Assembly: GCF_024399475.1 (NCBI RefSeq)
Contig: NZ_CP101620.1
Location: 62,001 to 126,000 of the forward strand
DNA: 64,000 nucleotides
From: Allocoprobacillus halotolerans
GTDB taxonomy: Bacteria; Bacillota_I; Bacilli_A; Erysipelotrichales; Coprobacillaceae
Direction: 5' to 3'
A model generated the notes under the pieces. That model was not told where the DNA came from, ran no database searches, and saw only the letters and a list, made by a program, of their open reading frames with translations. A program made the position numbers and the translations under genes. This document shows positions 8,903 to 19,518 of the stretch, piece after piece; the stretch's first letter is position 1, and every line of letters begins with the position of its first letter.

Positions 8903-9142
8903 ATGAGTATTGGTCAAAGATTAAAAACATTAAGAAAAGAAGCTGGATTATCACAAAAACAAGTCGCTGAAGCATTAAAAATGTCTAAACCTATTGTCTC
9001 TCAATATGAATCTGATCAAAGAACACCTTCTGTTCCTAAACTTATTCGTTTTTCACGTTTTTATAAAGCTTCTTTAGATTATATTTGTGAAAATGTTGAA
9101 AAGAAAGACGATTTTTATGGCATCAAGGATTTAGATCAATAA
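8903..9142 (+). CDS. XRE-family transcriptional regulator
   Basis: 79-residue single-domain regulator with a Cro/C1-type helix-turn-helix: SIGQRLKTLRKEAGLSQKQVA then MSKPIVSQYESDQRTPS. ATG follows AAGGTGG. It is divergent from the tandem LytTR operon and ends at a good terminator, so it is monocistronic. The 13-bp motif at 8802 lies about 90 bases upstream. Its targets are unknown; the neighbouring LytTR operon is the first candidate. Confidence 0.85.
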   Translation: MSIGQRLKTLRKEAGLSQKQVAEALKMSKPIVSQYESDQRTPSVPKLIRFSRFYKASLDYICENVEKKDDFYGIKDLDQ

Positions 9143-9153
9143 TAACAATAAAT

Positions 9154-9184
9154 ATTACAGTTTGACAAAGCTGTAATTTTTTTT
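9154..9184 (+). terminator. Rho-independent terminator of the XRE gene
   Basis: ATTACAG (9154-9160) pairs with CTGTAAT (9171-9177), followed by a run of T to 9184. Confidence 0.85.
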
Positions 9185-9282
9185 ACATTCTTTTTTTGAC
9201 GAATCAGTAAAAATATTACTCATTGAAAAGCTTTTTATGTTTTTCCATCGTTTTTTCTTTTGTTATTGGTTATAATAAGCTT

Positions 9283-9487
9283 GTCTTTAAAGAACACCTA
9301 TTTATTGATGTATGAAAATGAACTCAAAATATAAAAGAAAGGGATTTTTCTCATCAGCAACTCACATCTATAAATAGAAGATATAAATAAGGTTGTGACT
9401 TAGCCTAAATGAACCTGGCTTCTTACATAATTATTTATATATGATGCATCATAAAAGGCGAAAGATTTTTATCTTTCGTTCTTTTTT
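9283..9487 (+). ncRNA. Candidate structured small RNA, ~200 nt
   Basis: A gene-free stretch with its own transcription signals. TATAAT at 9271-9276 (weak -35) precedes a region whose ends pair over a long stem: 9297-9313 with 9444-9458. An inner stem is ATATAAA (9329-9335) with TTTATAT (9434-9440). A possible H-type pseudoknot joins AGGTT (9390-9394)/AACCT (9412-9416) with AGCC (9402-9405)/GGCT (9417-9420). A clean terminator ends it. The next gene is on the opposite strand, so it cannot be an ordinary leader. Size and long stem recall 6S RNA, but I see no decisive 6S signature and no known riboswitch consensus. Confidence 0.5.
9459..9487 (+). terminator. Rho-independent terminator of the candidate small RNA
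   Basis: CGAAAGAT (9459-9466), TTTT loop, ATCTTTCG (9471-9478), then TTCTTTTTT. The T-run exists only on the plus strand, where no protein gene lies upstream for 300 bases. Confidence 0.85.
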
Positions 9488-9956
9488 ATATTTTAATCTC
9501 TTCCATTTTTAAATGGTTAACCAAAAGATCAAATTCTGGCTTATAGTGACGACTAGAAATTAAAATATCATCATTATCTAAAGTGATTCTACGACGGCTG
9601 CCACGTTGAATCTTATATGTTTTGACATGCTTAATATTAACGAGTGTCCGCACATTAATTTGATAAAAGCCATAACTTTGTACACGCTGTTTAAGATGTT
9701 CCATTTTCATACAAGAAATACGATAAACATCTTTTTCCGTATAAGCATAAATTTTATGATCAACCATTTCAAAATAGTAGATTGCTAAAATAGGAATATA
9801 ATATTTATTATGATATTCATCAAACAATTCTACTTCACCTAAATTTTCAGTAAATTGTTTTAAAAGTAATTGTGCTAATTTTTTATTTTTGGGATGATAA
9901 ACAAGTTTTAATTCATGATGATTCATATGCTCATTTTCATCATAGACAACCTTCAT
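9486..9956 (-). CDS. Lone LytTR DNA-binding domain protein
   Basis: 156-residue regulator without a receiver domain. The LytTR fold occupies roughly residues 50-150 (IPILAIYYFEMVDHKIYAY; GFYQINVRTLVNIKHVKTY; LISSRHYKPEF). The ATG at 9956 follows GGGAGGGATG; the longer reading to 10022 has no such site. Stand-alone LytTR proteins are often controlled by a partner membrane protein or by level alone; no such partner is adjacent. A pair of direct repeats and the shared 13-bp motif lie 120-150 bases upstream. Confidence 0.82.
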   Translation of the reverse strand: MKVVYDENEHMNHHELKLVYHPKNKKLAQLLLKQFTENLGEVELFDEYHNKYYIPILAIYYFEMVDHKIYAYTEKDVYRISCMKMEHLKQRVQSYGFYQINVRTLVNIKHVKTYKIQRGSRRRITLDNDDILISSRHYKPEFDLLVNHLKMEEIKI

Positions 9957-10076
9957 GTTTTCATCCCTCCCCATATAGAATATAAAATGCATTTTATAGT
10001 TAAAATACAACAACAAATCCACGAATCATCACTTGTATACAAAATCAAATGCTCATTCGCCTAAATATTGTATATT

Positions 10077-10105
10077 TTTCTACAAAATTCGACATATTTC
10101 TACAC
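10077..10105 (-). promoter_or_regulatory. Direct repeats upstream of the lone LytTR gene
   Basis: On the minus strand TGTAGAAA occurs twice, 20 bases apart, flanking the 13-bp motif GAAATATGTCGAA (10088-10100). LytTR proteins usually bind two direct repeats about two helical turns apart, so this is a candidate autoregulatory site. A plus-strand hairpin (GCCC/GGGC plus T-run, about 10109-10135) lies beside it. Confidence 0.4.
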
Positions 10106-10135
10106 GTTTTTTGCCCAAAAGTGGGCATTTTTTGC

Positions 10136-10162
10136 ACAAAAAAAGATCTCACAAGGAGATCT
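10136..10162 (-). terminator. Rho-independent terminator of the SNF2 helicase gene
   Basis: On the minus strand AGATCTC and GAGATCT form the stem, followed by seven T. The TGA stop at 10149-10151 lies inside the stem. Confidence 0.85.
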
Positions 10163-13100
10163 CAAATAATGATTTCATATCATCTAAACTCATGGTTGTA
10201 ATACTTCCTTCATTGCCTTCGACAAAAGTATCAGCCAGATTTTTCTTTTGCATCTGCAATTCCATAATCTTTTCTTCAATTGTATTTTTCATAATGAGTG
10301 AAAAGACTTGCACGGATTCTTGCTGTCCAATACGATGGGCACGATCAGTAGCCTGGTTTTTGGCTGACATATTCCACCATGGATCATAATGAATGACAGC
10401 TTGTGCACTTGTTAAGTTCAAGCCAGATCCACCAGCTTTTAAAGAAATCAAAAATAATGTTGTTTCATCCTTTTGAAATTGATCAACCATCTGTTTACGT
10501 TTTTCTTTAGGTGTTGAACCATCTAAAAGATAATAACTGACATGTTCTTTTTGGCATTGTTCACCAATTAAATGTAATAAAGATGTAAATGATGAGAACA
10601 GTAAAATCTTTTTGTGATTACCTTGTAAAGAATGAATCAATTCCATACAACCTTTTAGCTTAGAAGATGGTTCTGTTAAATCTTGATACAATAAACGAGG
10701 ATCTTGACAAAGTTGTCTTAAACGCGTCAACATCGCTAAAATATCAATACGTCCTAACTGTTGCACTTCTAATTTTTGTTGAAGTGATTTATTCACTTGA
10801 ACAAGATTAGCTAAATAAAGTTTTTCTTCTTCCTCATTAAAACGCATATACATTGTCTGTTCAATCTTTTCTGGAAGTTCTGTTAAAACATCTCTTTTGT
10901 TTCGTCTTAATACAAATGGTGTAATCATTTGTTTTAAACGTTCTTGTTTTTGTTCATCATGTTCTCTAACAATTGGACGTTCAAAATGTTCCAAGAAATA
11001 ACTATAATGATAAAGATAATAAGGCATCAAGAAATCAAAAATAGACCATAATTCCGCTAAAGAATTTTCTATAGGTGTTCCTGTTAAAGCAAAACGTTGT
11101 TTCGCCTTTAAGCGTTTAACACAAATCGCATTACGAGTTTTAGGATTCTTAATATTTTGTGCCTCATCAATAACGATTGTGTGAAAAGTCTCTTGTTCAT
11201 ACAATTCAACATCTCGTCTTAGATAATCATAAGATGTAATCAAGACATCATAGTCATTCTTGTTTTCTAATAATTTTTCTCTTTCTTCTTTATTGCCATA
11301 AACACATAAAACTTTTAAATCTTTAGAAAACTTTTGAAATTCATCCTGCCAATTTAAAATTAAACTTGCTGGCGCAATCACCATATGTGTCCCCTGACCT
11401 TTTAAACTATCAAAATAAGTTATCATCTGTAAGGTTTTACCTAATCCCATATCATCAGCCAATATACCACCAAAACGATAATGTTCCATCAATCTTAACC
11501 ATTGATATCCCTTCTTTTGATAATCTCTTAAAATATCTTGATAATGTAAAGGCACATCAAATTCATGTTCTTTTGTTTGAAAGTCTTCTATCCATTTCTT
11601 TAATTCTTCACTTCTTTGATAATGTAAACAAGAATCATCATGCATCATCTGATCAATTTCAAATAAACGATAAGTTGGAATTTGTACATGACCTTGGACA
11701 ATCTCTTGCATAGGTAGTGATAATGATGTTGTTAAGTGATCTAAATCTTGTAATTCTTGATTATCCAATGATAAAATTTGTCCATTTTTTAATTTATAAA
11801 ACTTTCTTTTTTCTTATAGGCTTTTAATAAATCTATTAATTCTTCTTTTTGGACATGGACACTATGAATATCTATCGAAAGCAAACCATGTTGAAGATGT
11901 ACACCGACTTGTATATCTACTGGTGATGAGGTAGAAAAACTATTTAAAGTATCACTGACAAAGATTTGACAATAATGGGAAAGATAAGGTAAGCTTTCTT
12001 TTAAAAACTGATAGGAAAATTCATGGTCGTATTTTAAATACAACATATTTTCATCAATATCTTCAATATAAGGACGTAAATAATCTTCGATTAAATCAGC
12101 TTTTTTAGACTTATGTGTATTCTTTTCATCAAAGCCATAACAAATATGATCATCATAAATATATTCAAGTTGCACACAGATCTGATCATCTTTTGTCATA
12201 TCAGCATAAAGATTAATCATATCTTCTTGATGATAACTATCAAAAAGATGTGTATTTAAAACAATATCATCATTCATATCATAGAGAACATATTTATAAA
12301 AATCCATTAAAGATTCTTGAGGAATATAGAAACCTCCTTTGGTTTGCATCCATTTTTGAATAAAGGTTAATACTTGCATAGGTGCATGAAAATCATAACG
12401 ATATAAAATATCGTTATTGAAACTATAAATATATTGTGGACTCATGAAAACATGTTCAAATTCACGATAATCAGCTAAATCTAAGATATAGTTTTCTTCT
12501 TTTAAAGAGATTTCTAAAGGAATCTGATATTTTTTTATCAAAGGCAATATCACAATAAGAAGAAGGTAGGACATTCATCATATTATAAAATTCATCTAAT
12601 TCATCACTTAACATTAGTGTTTTAATAATACCTTGTTGGAGATATTGATTTTTTAAATAACATTTGTTCATAAAAGCGATGATTTCTCTTGAATCTTCAT
12701 CAAAAGCTTCTAAACTATGAATAAAACCAAAATTCTTACTATATTGAATATGAATATGTTGATCAATGGCTTTCAAAAAAGACTCTATATTTTTAATGAT
12801 ATAACTTTGATGTGGTGTTAAAATTTTAAATGCTACCCACAAATGATCTTTTTTGGATTGAACAAAGACTTTCAGTTGATATTGTTGTGATAGAAAAGGA
12901 GCAGATGACTCTCTTAACAATTGATCTTTATAGAGATGAATAAGTTCTAAAGATTCCTGTTGTTTTTTATGCAAGATTCTTTCCTGTCTTTGACGTTCTA
13001 TTTTGGCTAATTGTTGTTGTTTATTCCATTGATCATCTTTTTCATAGAAATACGGATAAGAAGTAATGGTTAATTTTTTTAAGAAAAAGAGAATACTGGC

Positions 13101-13355
13101 AATATGGCGACATTGTCCTTTTAATGAACAATTACAATGTGATTGAATAATTTGTCCATCCTGAGATATCTTCATTGAAATAATATATTTTTCATCTTGG
13201 ATAGACATTCTAGCATTCATACGATAACAGCCATTACTTTCATCATAAGAAATTGTCATTCTTTCTAAGACTTCTCTCACATCCATAAATCGTCCATAAC
13301 GATATTCTTTTTCATCCTTCACAACACGTCTGATTTCTTTTTCTTGTATATGCAT
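10149..13355 (-). CDS. SWIM zinc-finger / SNF2-family helicase, broken by two frameshifts
   Basis: Large DNA-dependent ATPase of about 1069 residues. The N-terminal part (from ATG 13355, after GGAGGAATC) has a SWIM motif (CNCSLKGQCRH). A middle SNF2-associated region follows, then the motor with Walker A DDMGLGKT, DEAQ box (VIDEAQNIKN), TGTPIENS and a helicase C lobe (GGSGLNL, RAHRIGQ). Two breaks interrupt it: near the A7 run on the coding strand at 12530-12536 (net +1 or -2), and at 11817-11822, where adding one A joins KAYKKK to RKFYKLKNGQ. Family members remodel protein-DNA complexes; the in vivo role is unclear. Confidence 0.85.
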
Positions 13356-13430
13356 CTTGATTCCTCCAATCAATTCTTTATTATATCATAATCTTTGGTA
13401 TCTTGCTATTATCAGACGTGTTTTCCTGTT

Positions 13431-15348
13431 TTATCGTATATCTTGTTTGTTTCCTAACATGATTTTCACTTTCTGTCCTGCTTCAATTTGTTCACCTACA
13501 CGAGGCAATTGATCAATCACATAATCTCCTTCACCTAAAAATTCAAAACCATAATTTTCATTTTTGACTTCTGATTTTTGTTTTCCAATATAATTTTCTA
13601 CATCATAAGTTTTAACATCCGTCCAGACATAAGCTTTCTCTCTTTGTTGTGTAACTTTTTTAATTCCTAATGCTGGCAAAACATCCATAAAAATCTTTCT
13701 AGCAATAGGTGCCGCTGTTGTACCACCATATTGTACGCATTTTTTAGGATTATCCATCGCCAGATATAAGACAATTTGAGGATCATCAATGGGTGCGACA
13801 CCTAAAAATGATAGAATATAACCATTTCCAGCATAGGTTCCATTGATTGCACGTTGCGCTGTCCCTGTTTTTCCACCAATTCGATAACCATCAATATAAG
13901 CATTTTTTCCTCCACCATCCGTCACAACACCTTCTAAAGCATCTCTCACTTGAGCAGATGTATTTTCAGTAATCACTTGTTTCAACATTTGCGGTTGTAT
14001 TTCACTGATAACTTCATGTGTTTTGGAATTATATATTTTATTGACAATATAAGGCTGATAAAGTTTTCCACCATTGATACAGGCACAGACTGCTCTTACA
14101 AGTTGAATAGGTGTCACCGATATACCTTGTCCAAAAGCCACTGTGGCTTGTTCAACTTCATTAAACTTATCATAATCAAACATAATTCCACTGGATTCAC
14201 CCATCATATCCACACCTGTCTTTTGCGTTAATCCAAACTCTTGGACATATTGATATAAACGCTCTTTCCCCAGTCTACGTCCAATTTCCACAAAACCTGG
14301 ATTGGAAGAATTTTGTAAGACTTCACGAAAAGTCTGTAAACCATGTCCTCCTTTTTTCCATGATTTAATTCTTGCACCTCCCACAATTTCATAACCTTTA
14401 TCATAATAAGTATCTTGATCCATATCAAAAAGATTTTCATTTAATGCACTGGAAAAAGTAATGATTTTAAAAGTAGAACCCGGTTCATAGGATTTCCATA
14501 TTGGCAGATTGCGATTATATATCTCACTATCAGCATTTTGATAATCATTGGGATCAAAATCCGGTTTACTGCATATCGCAAGAATTTTCCCATTACGTGG
14601 ATCCATTGCTAAACATAAAATAGAATCGGGATCATAAGTGGCATAAGCATTGTTTAATTCCCTCTCTACAACATCTTGTACACGGGTATCAATTGTCAAT
14701 TCAATATCCATGCCTGAGGTTGGATAAACATATTGGGCTGGATATATATTTAAATTCTGTCCCTTAGCATTCATATAGTAATAAATGCTGCCATTAACAC
14801 CAGAAAGATATTCATCATATTGTAACTCCAAACCAACCAGCCCTTGATTATCAATACCGACAAAACCTAGTGTCTGAGCTAAATAATTTTGAAAAGGATA
14901 ATAACGTAAAGTATCTTGTACAAGATAGACACCAGGCAATTTTAAACGATCAATACTATAAGCCTTATTTTCATCCAATTGTCGCCCTTCAGGTTGAACT
15001 CTTTCTACTGAAACTTTTTTTGAAGTTTTGTTAATAATGTCTTTTCATCACATTCTAAAATACGTGATAATTCATAAGCTGTATGAATTGGATCATGAAT
15101 TTGACTCGGTACAACAATCAAAGATGATGTTGTTAAATTATCAACCAGTGTAACATGTTGTGAATCATAGATTTTTCCACGTGAGGCTTCTAATGGAAAA
15201 CTACGTTGCCATGACTCTGTAGCTTTCAAAGTTAATTCTTGATAAGCATAAAATTGACTATATCCCAAACGTAAAACAATACATAAAATAATGATTGTCA
15301 TAACGATATTAACCCATTTGATTTTTTTATCATTTGTGAAAAGATCAT
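13431..15348 (-). CDS. Penicillin-binding protein, SpoVD-like class B transpeptidase (frameshifted)
   Basis: Second class B PBP of the division cluster, in the place of spoVD in Bacillus. It has an N-terminal membrane helix, a PBP dimer domain and a transpeptidase domain with SxxK (EPGSTFKI), SxN (NSSNPGF) and KTG (GGKTGTAQ), then one PASTA domain. The reading is broken at a coding-strand A7 (15015-15021); one extra A joins LTKLQKK to VSVERVQPEG. A further missing A near 15325-15347 separates the body from its likely start (ATG about 15348, site GGTGA). It cross-links septal or cortex peptidoglycan; which cannot be decided. Confidence 0.85.
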
Positions 15349-15390
15349 TTTTATCACCATTCTATTGTATGTTTTGATTCTTAAAATATG

Positions 15391-15422
15391 AAAATAGGAA
15401 CTTTTCACAAGTTCCTATTTTG
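15391..15422 (-). terminator. Terminator between the two PBP genes
   Basis: On the minus strand AAATAGGAACTT pairs with AAGTTCCTATTTT; the TAG stop of the upstream PBP is inside. Some read-through to the second PBP is likely. Confidence 0.75.
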
Positions 15423-17567
15423 CTTCTACTGTAATTTTTTGATTAGCTTTTAATTTTGTACCTTTTGTCACACTTTGTTTATAAATCGTACCGACACCTT
15501 TAAATTCAATATCTACATTTGCCATAGTTCCAAAAGCCTCCACTTCCTTACGAGACCATCCAGTCATTGAAGGCATTGTGACATTAGTTCCATTAGTTTG
15601 TAAGAAAACACGTGATTTAGAAGAAACTTCTGTTTGAGCCTTAGGATATTGACTGATGACAACATCACCATCACCAACAACAAGCGAAGATAACTGATGA
15701 TTAGAAAGTACTTCTTTCGCGTAGTCCACACTTTGATTCATATAGTTGTCCAAAACAAATGTTGATGTTTCAACAACTTGTGATGGTTGTGTATTTAATT
15801 TATTTAAGGCTGCACGAATACCACCTTGAACCACTTTAGCCGCAGATGTCGTACTTGATGAAGTTCCTTGATACCACATCACTAAAATCACTTGAGGATC
15901 GTCATAAGGAGCCATACCAACAAAACTATGCGTATAGTAACCACTACGATATCCACCAGTTTCAGATGCCACCTGTCCAGTTCCAGTTTTCCCAATTAAA
16001 TTTACATCATCCATACGGTAATTATATCCCGTACTTCCTTTTTCATTAATAACACCTTTTAATAAATCTCTTATTTTTTTCACTGTATCTGTAGTATAAA
16101 TTTGTTTAGAATATTGTGTTTTGGCTTGATAAAGAGTTTCTTGACTATCACTATTCACAATTTTTTCAACAAGATAAGGTTCCACCATTTTACCATCATT
16201 TGCAAAAGCACTATAAGCACGAATCAACTGTAAAGCTGTAAATGTAGAACCTTGACCAAAACCAGTTGTCAAATATTCCAAAGTTCTCTCTCCTTCACGC
16301 TTATATCCAGCAAATCCAGCACCCGATGTTAAACCATCAATACTACTTTCTTTAAAGAAACCTAAATCTTCATAATCCTGAAGTAAAGATTGTTTATCTG
16401 TTTTTTCACTTAAAATATGACAAATTGCTGTATTACTTGAATAATGAAAACCTTTTTCATAACTAATTGTACCCCAACCACGACCATTATTATGGTCTTT
16501 AATTGTCGCTACAGTTTTTCCATTGACTTTATATTGAAATTTGCCTGATTGATATGTATCTTTGACATTTAACTTCTGATCATTAAGTGCATTTCCATAG
16601 ACAAATGATTTAAAAACTGATCCTGGTTCAATCGGTTCATTTAAAAATAAATCAACGTAATTCTCTATATCACGATTATTAGGATCAAACGATGGATAAT
16701 TAGAGATAGCTAATAATTTGCCTGTTTTTGCATCCATAATACCACATGTAGCCTTTTCTGGTTTTAAGTCTTCAACCATCTTTTGCATTTGCATATCCAA
16801 TTCTGTTTGAACATCTGTATCAATTGTCAAATAAACATCATTTCCAGCCACTGGTGCTGTTTCACTTAAAATTCCATTTGGTAAAACATTATTATTATTA
16901 TCAGCTAAATAAATTCTTTCTCCATCTGTTCCAGATAACTCATCATCAAAAGCTTGTTCAATTCCCATTTTTCCTATCAATGTTTGAACATTTTTGCCTT
17001 TCACTTCATTTGTAACAGCTTGAGCATAACCCACTTCATAAGAAGCAAAATCACCATAACGATAATTTCTTGTTGTAATTTCATCAAATTCTAAACCAGG
17101 TAATTTTAAAGCATCTATTTGATCTTTAACCAAAGAAGATAAATTATTTCCATAACTTCCAAATTCAACCTGATAAGTATCTTTATTGAGCTGTTTTAAA
17201 ATATCTTCCTCTTTCATTCCAATAATAGGCGATAAAGCCTTAGCTGTTGCTTCTTTATCAACAACATAATCTGCTTTTTTATCTAATGTTAAATGAGTTT
17301 TTGATAAAATCGCATAAAGCTTATATGTTTTCATATCACCAGCAATAACTTCATTATCACTTGAATAAATTGTTCCACGCTTTGCTGATAAAATCTGCGT
17401 TTTACTTTCGCCACGACTTTCAGCATAATTTTCAATGTCATTTCCACTGATAAAATGTTTACCAGTTGCTCCCAAATAAATGACATTTAGTACCATACAA
17501 ACAATAACTGCAATAATAATACAATAAATAATTCTTGCACTTTGATTATTATTTTTTTCACTGCCAT
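15415..17567 (-). CDS. pbpB: Penicillin-binding protein 2B / FtsI-type division transpeptidase (frameshifted)
   Basis: Septal peptidoglycan transpeptidase of about 717 residues. It has a single N-terminal helix, dimer domain, transpeptidase domain with SxxK (EPGSVFKSF), SxN (YSSNTA) and KTG (IGKTGTGQ), and two C-terminal PASTA domains. The start ATG at 17565-17567 shares a base with the ftsL stop (TAATG). Just after the start a coding-strand A7 (17552-17558) puts the body out of frame; an eighth A gives MAVKKNNNQSAR followed by the membrane helix. Position after ftsL matches pbpB in Bacillus. Confidence 0.9.
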
Positions 17568-17872
17568 TATTCTTCAGGGACTCCTACTACAGCAGCAGTG
17601 GCTGTATTTTGTTTATATGTATATCCCTTCGCTTGTGCAACTGATTCAAGACGAGAAAAAGAAGCTAATTCTAATTTTTTCATATCTAACCCGTCAATAT
17701 CAGATTCAATTGTTTTGATTTCTTTTTCTAACTGATTACACGCAACATTGATTGTTGATTCATATGAATTCAATGCGACAATACCAACAACAAAAACAAT
17801 AAAACTCATCACTAATAAACGTCTTGAAAATCTTATAAATCCTGTTTCTCTTCTTTTATTTCTCATCTTCAT
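17567..17872 (-). CDS. ftsL: Cell division protein FtsL
   Basis: 101-residue bitopic division protein. A basic cytoplasmic start ([11 protein letters not shown]), one membrane helix ([16 protein letters not shown]) and a short extracellular coiled segment with regular leucines ([17 protein letters not shown]). It partners with DivIC/FtsB-type proteins and recruits FtsW/PBP2B. Sequence alone is weak for this family; the call rests on size, topology and its position between rsmH (17-base overlap) and pbpB (1-base overlap). Confidence 0.85.
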   Translation of the reverse strand: MKMRNKRRETGFIRFSRRLLVMSFIVFVVGIVALNSYESTINVACNQLEKEIKTIESDIDGLDMKKLELASFSRLESVAQAKGYTYKQNTATAAVVGVPEE

Positions 17873-18800
17873 ATATCCTTTCTATAATTCTTAATTTTGC
17901 TGAATGTGAGCGATGATTTTCTAATAACTCAGCCTCACTTGCAACAATTGGTTTTTTTGTTATTTTTTGAAACTTTGGTTTCAAATACTCCGGAACAATA
18001 GGCATTCCCCTTGGTAAATCCGGTTGTTTTGTCACTTCTTGAAATGTATATTTACAAATCTTATCTTCTAATGAATGAAATGTAATGACTGCAATACGTC
18101 CTTTGACATTCAATAAAGTCAAAGCATCATTTAATGCAATATCAAAAACATTTAATTCATCATTCACAGCAATTCTTAAAGCTTGAAATGTACGTTTAGC
18201 GGGATGTCCACCTTTTCTTCTAGCTGGTGCTGGAATGGCTTCTTTAATAATTTCAACAAGTTCAAAAGTTGTTTCAATAGGTTTTTGTTCACGATGACGA
18301 GCAATCGCTCTAGCAATTTGTTTAGCAAATTTTTCATCAGAATATTTATAAAGCCATGTGATTAAATCAGATATCGGTGCATGATTAATCAAATCATAAG
18401 CACTCACTTTTTGATTTTGATCCATTCGCATATCTAATTTCGCATCATAGTTATAACTAAAACCACGCTCACCATCATCAAATTGTGGTGAAGACACACC
18501 TAAGTCAAAAACAAAACCATCTACACGTGTCACACCCAATTTGGCAAGTTCTGTCTTTAAATTTTTAAAATTGGCATAAATAATTGTAAAATGGTCAGAT
18601 ATCTTTTCTAAACGTTCTCTAGCAGCAGCAATAGCTTTTTGATCTTGATCAAAGCAATAAAGATGCCCAGTTGTCAAACGTTTTAAAATCTCTTGACTAT
18701 GTCCACCACCACCCAGTGTACAGTCTACATAGATTCCATCTTCTTTAATATTTAAACCATCTATCGTTTCGTTAAGTAATACACTGACGTGATGAAACAT
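17856..18800 (-). CDS. rsmH: 16S rRNA (cytosine-1402 N4)-methyltransferase RsmH
   Basis: 314-residue S-adenosylmethionine-dependent enzyme that methylates N4 of C1402 in 16S rRNA. Family landmarks are clear: [14 protein letters not shown], the cofactor loop [30 protein letters not shown] and FHSLEDKI. Length is usual. It sits between mraZ and ftsL in the standard division-cluster order and overlaps ftsL by 17 bases. Intact. Confidence 0.95.
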   Translation of the reverse strand: MFHHVSVLLNETIDGLNIKEDGIYVDCTLGGGGHSQEILKRLTTGHLYCFDQDQKAIAAARERLEKISDHFTIIYANFKNLKTELAKLGVTRVDGFVFDLGVSSPQFDDGERGFSYNYDAKLDMRMDQNQKVSAYDLINHAPISDLITWLYKYSDEKFAKQIARAIARHREQKPIETTFELVEIIKEAIPAPARRKGGHPAKRTFQALRIAVNDELNVFDIALNDALTLLNVKGRIAVITFHSLEDKICKYTFQEVTKQPDLPRGMPIVPEYLKPKFQKITKKPIVASEAELLENHRSHSAKLRIIERIYEDEK

Positions 18801-18809
18801 AATGTCCTC

Positions 18810-19237
18810 CTACTCCTCATCATCGATATCTTCTGAAATGTCATCAAACTTATCCACATTATCATCATAGAAACTATCCCAAGTTGTCCCATCCCATATT
18901 TCAATATGATCACCAGCCCCCACAATCACACATTCTTTTTGAAGGTTGGCTTCATTTCTTAGAACTTGAGGGATATTAATACGTCCTAATTTATCAAATT
19001 CACAATCAGTCGTTCTTGAAGTCGCCAAGCGGATAAGTGTTCTGTTTTTTTCTTTGTTTTCGGTAATTGCATAAGTGTTTCATAATAAGCCTCCCAGCCC
19101 TCTTCAGTATACACTGCCAGGCAGCCTTCATTACCACGCGTTACATAGACTTTTTCACCACATTCAAGACGCATTTTAGCTGGAATACTCAATCGTCCTT
19201 TTGCATCTATATTATGCCTATATTCACTAATGAACAC
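18810..19237 (-). CDS. mraZ: Transcriptional regulator MraZ (frameshifted)
   Basis: First gene of the division cluster, a DNA-binding repressor with two SpoVT/AbrB-like repeats: SEYRHNIDAKGRLSIP and DCEFDKLGRINIP. The natural start is the GTG at 19235-19237, giving the usual MF-x-x-EY opening, with GGGTGA upstream. The repeats are in different frames, broken at a coding-strand A7 (19045-19051); one extra A gives KTKKKNRTLIRLATSRTTDC, typical of MraZ, and ~143 residues in all. The acidic tail (DDISEDIDDEE) is a little long. Confidence 0.88.
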
Positions 19238-19354
19238 TTCACAATCACCCACTTTTTTACATTTCTATACATTTTTTAACACTTCATACCACTATTATAT
19301 ACTATTTAAACACCTATGTATAGAAAAACTGTGCTTTATTTTTTGATTTTTTAC

Positions 19355-19384
19355 ATGAAAAAAGTGGCTTATTTTCGCCACTTA
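19355..19384 (-). terminator. Terminator-like hairpin facing minus, with no gene before it
   Basis: AAGTGGC (19362-19368) pairs with GCCACTT (19377-19383); on the minus strand it is followed by six T. The gene to its right is on the plus strand, so the source transcript is unknown. The rest of the 19238-19518 gap holds an AT-rich mraZ promoter region (TATAAT-like near 19295). Confidence 0.5.
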
Positions 19385-19518
19385 TCAGTAATTTTCCATA
19401 TTTTAACAAATTATCAAAAGTTTTCTAACCACCAATACACCCTTTTCCACTGAAATTATGATTCATTGAAAAATTATGGTATAATAAATACCATCTTATA
19501 ATATTTGGAGGATACCAT

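Noticed and set aside
9283-9487. Known riboswitch classes (T-box, cobalamin, lysine, M-box, glmS)
   Set aside because: None of their conserved core sequences are present and no gene follows on the same strand.
15846-16049. Plus-strand open frame inside pbpB, and many like it elsewhere
   Set aside because: Antisense shadows of real genes, without ribosome sites and with low-complexity translations.
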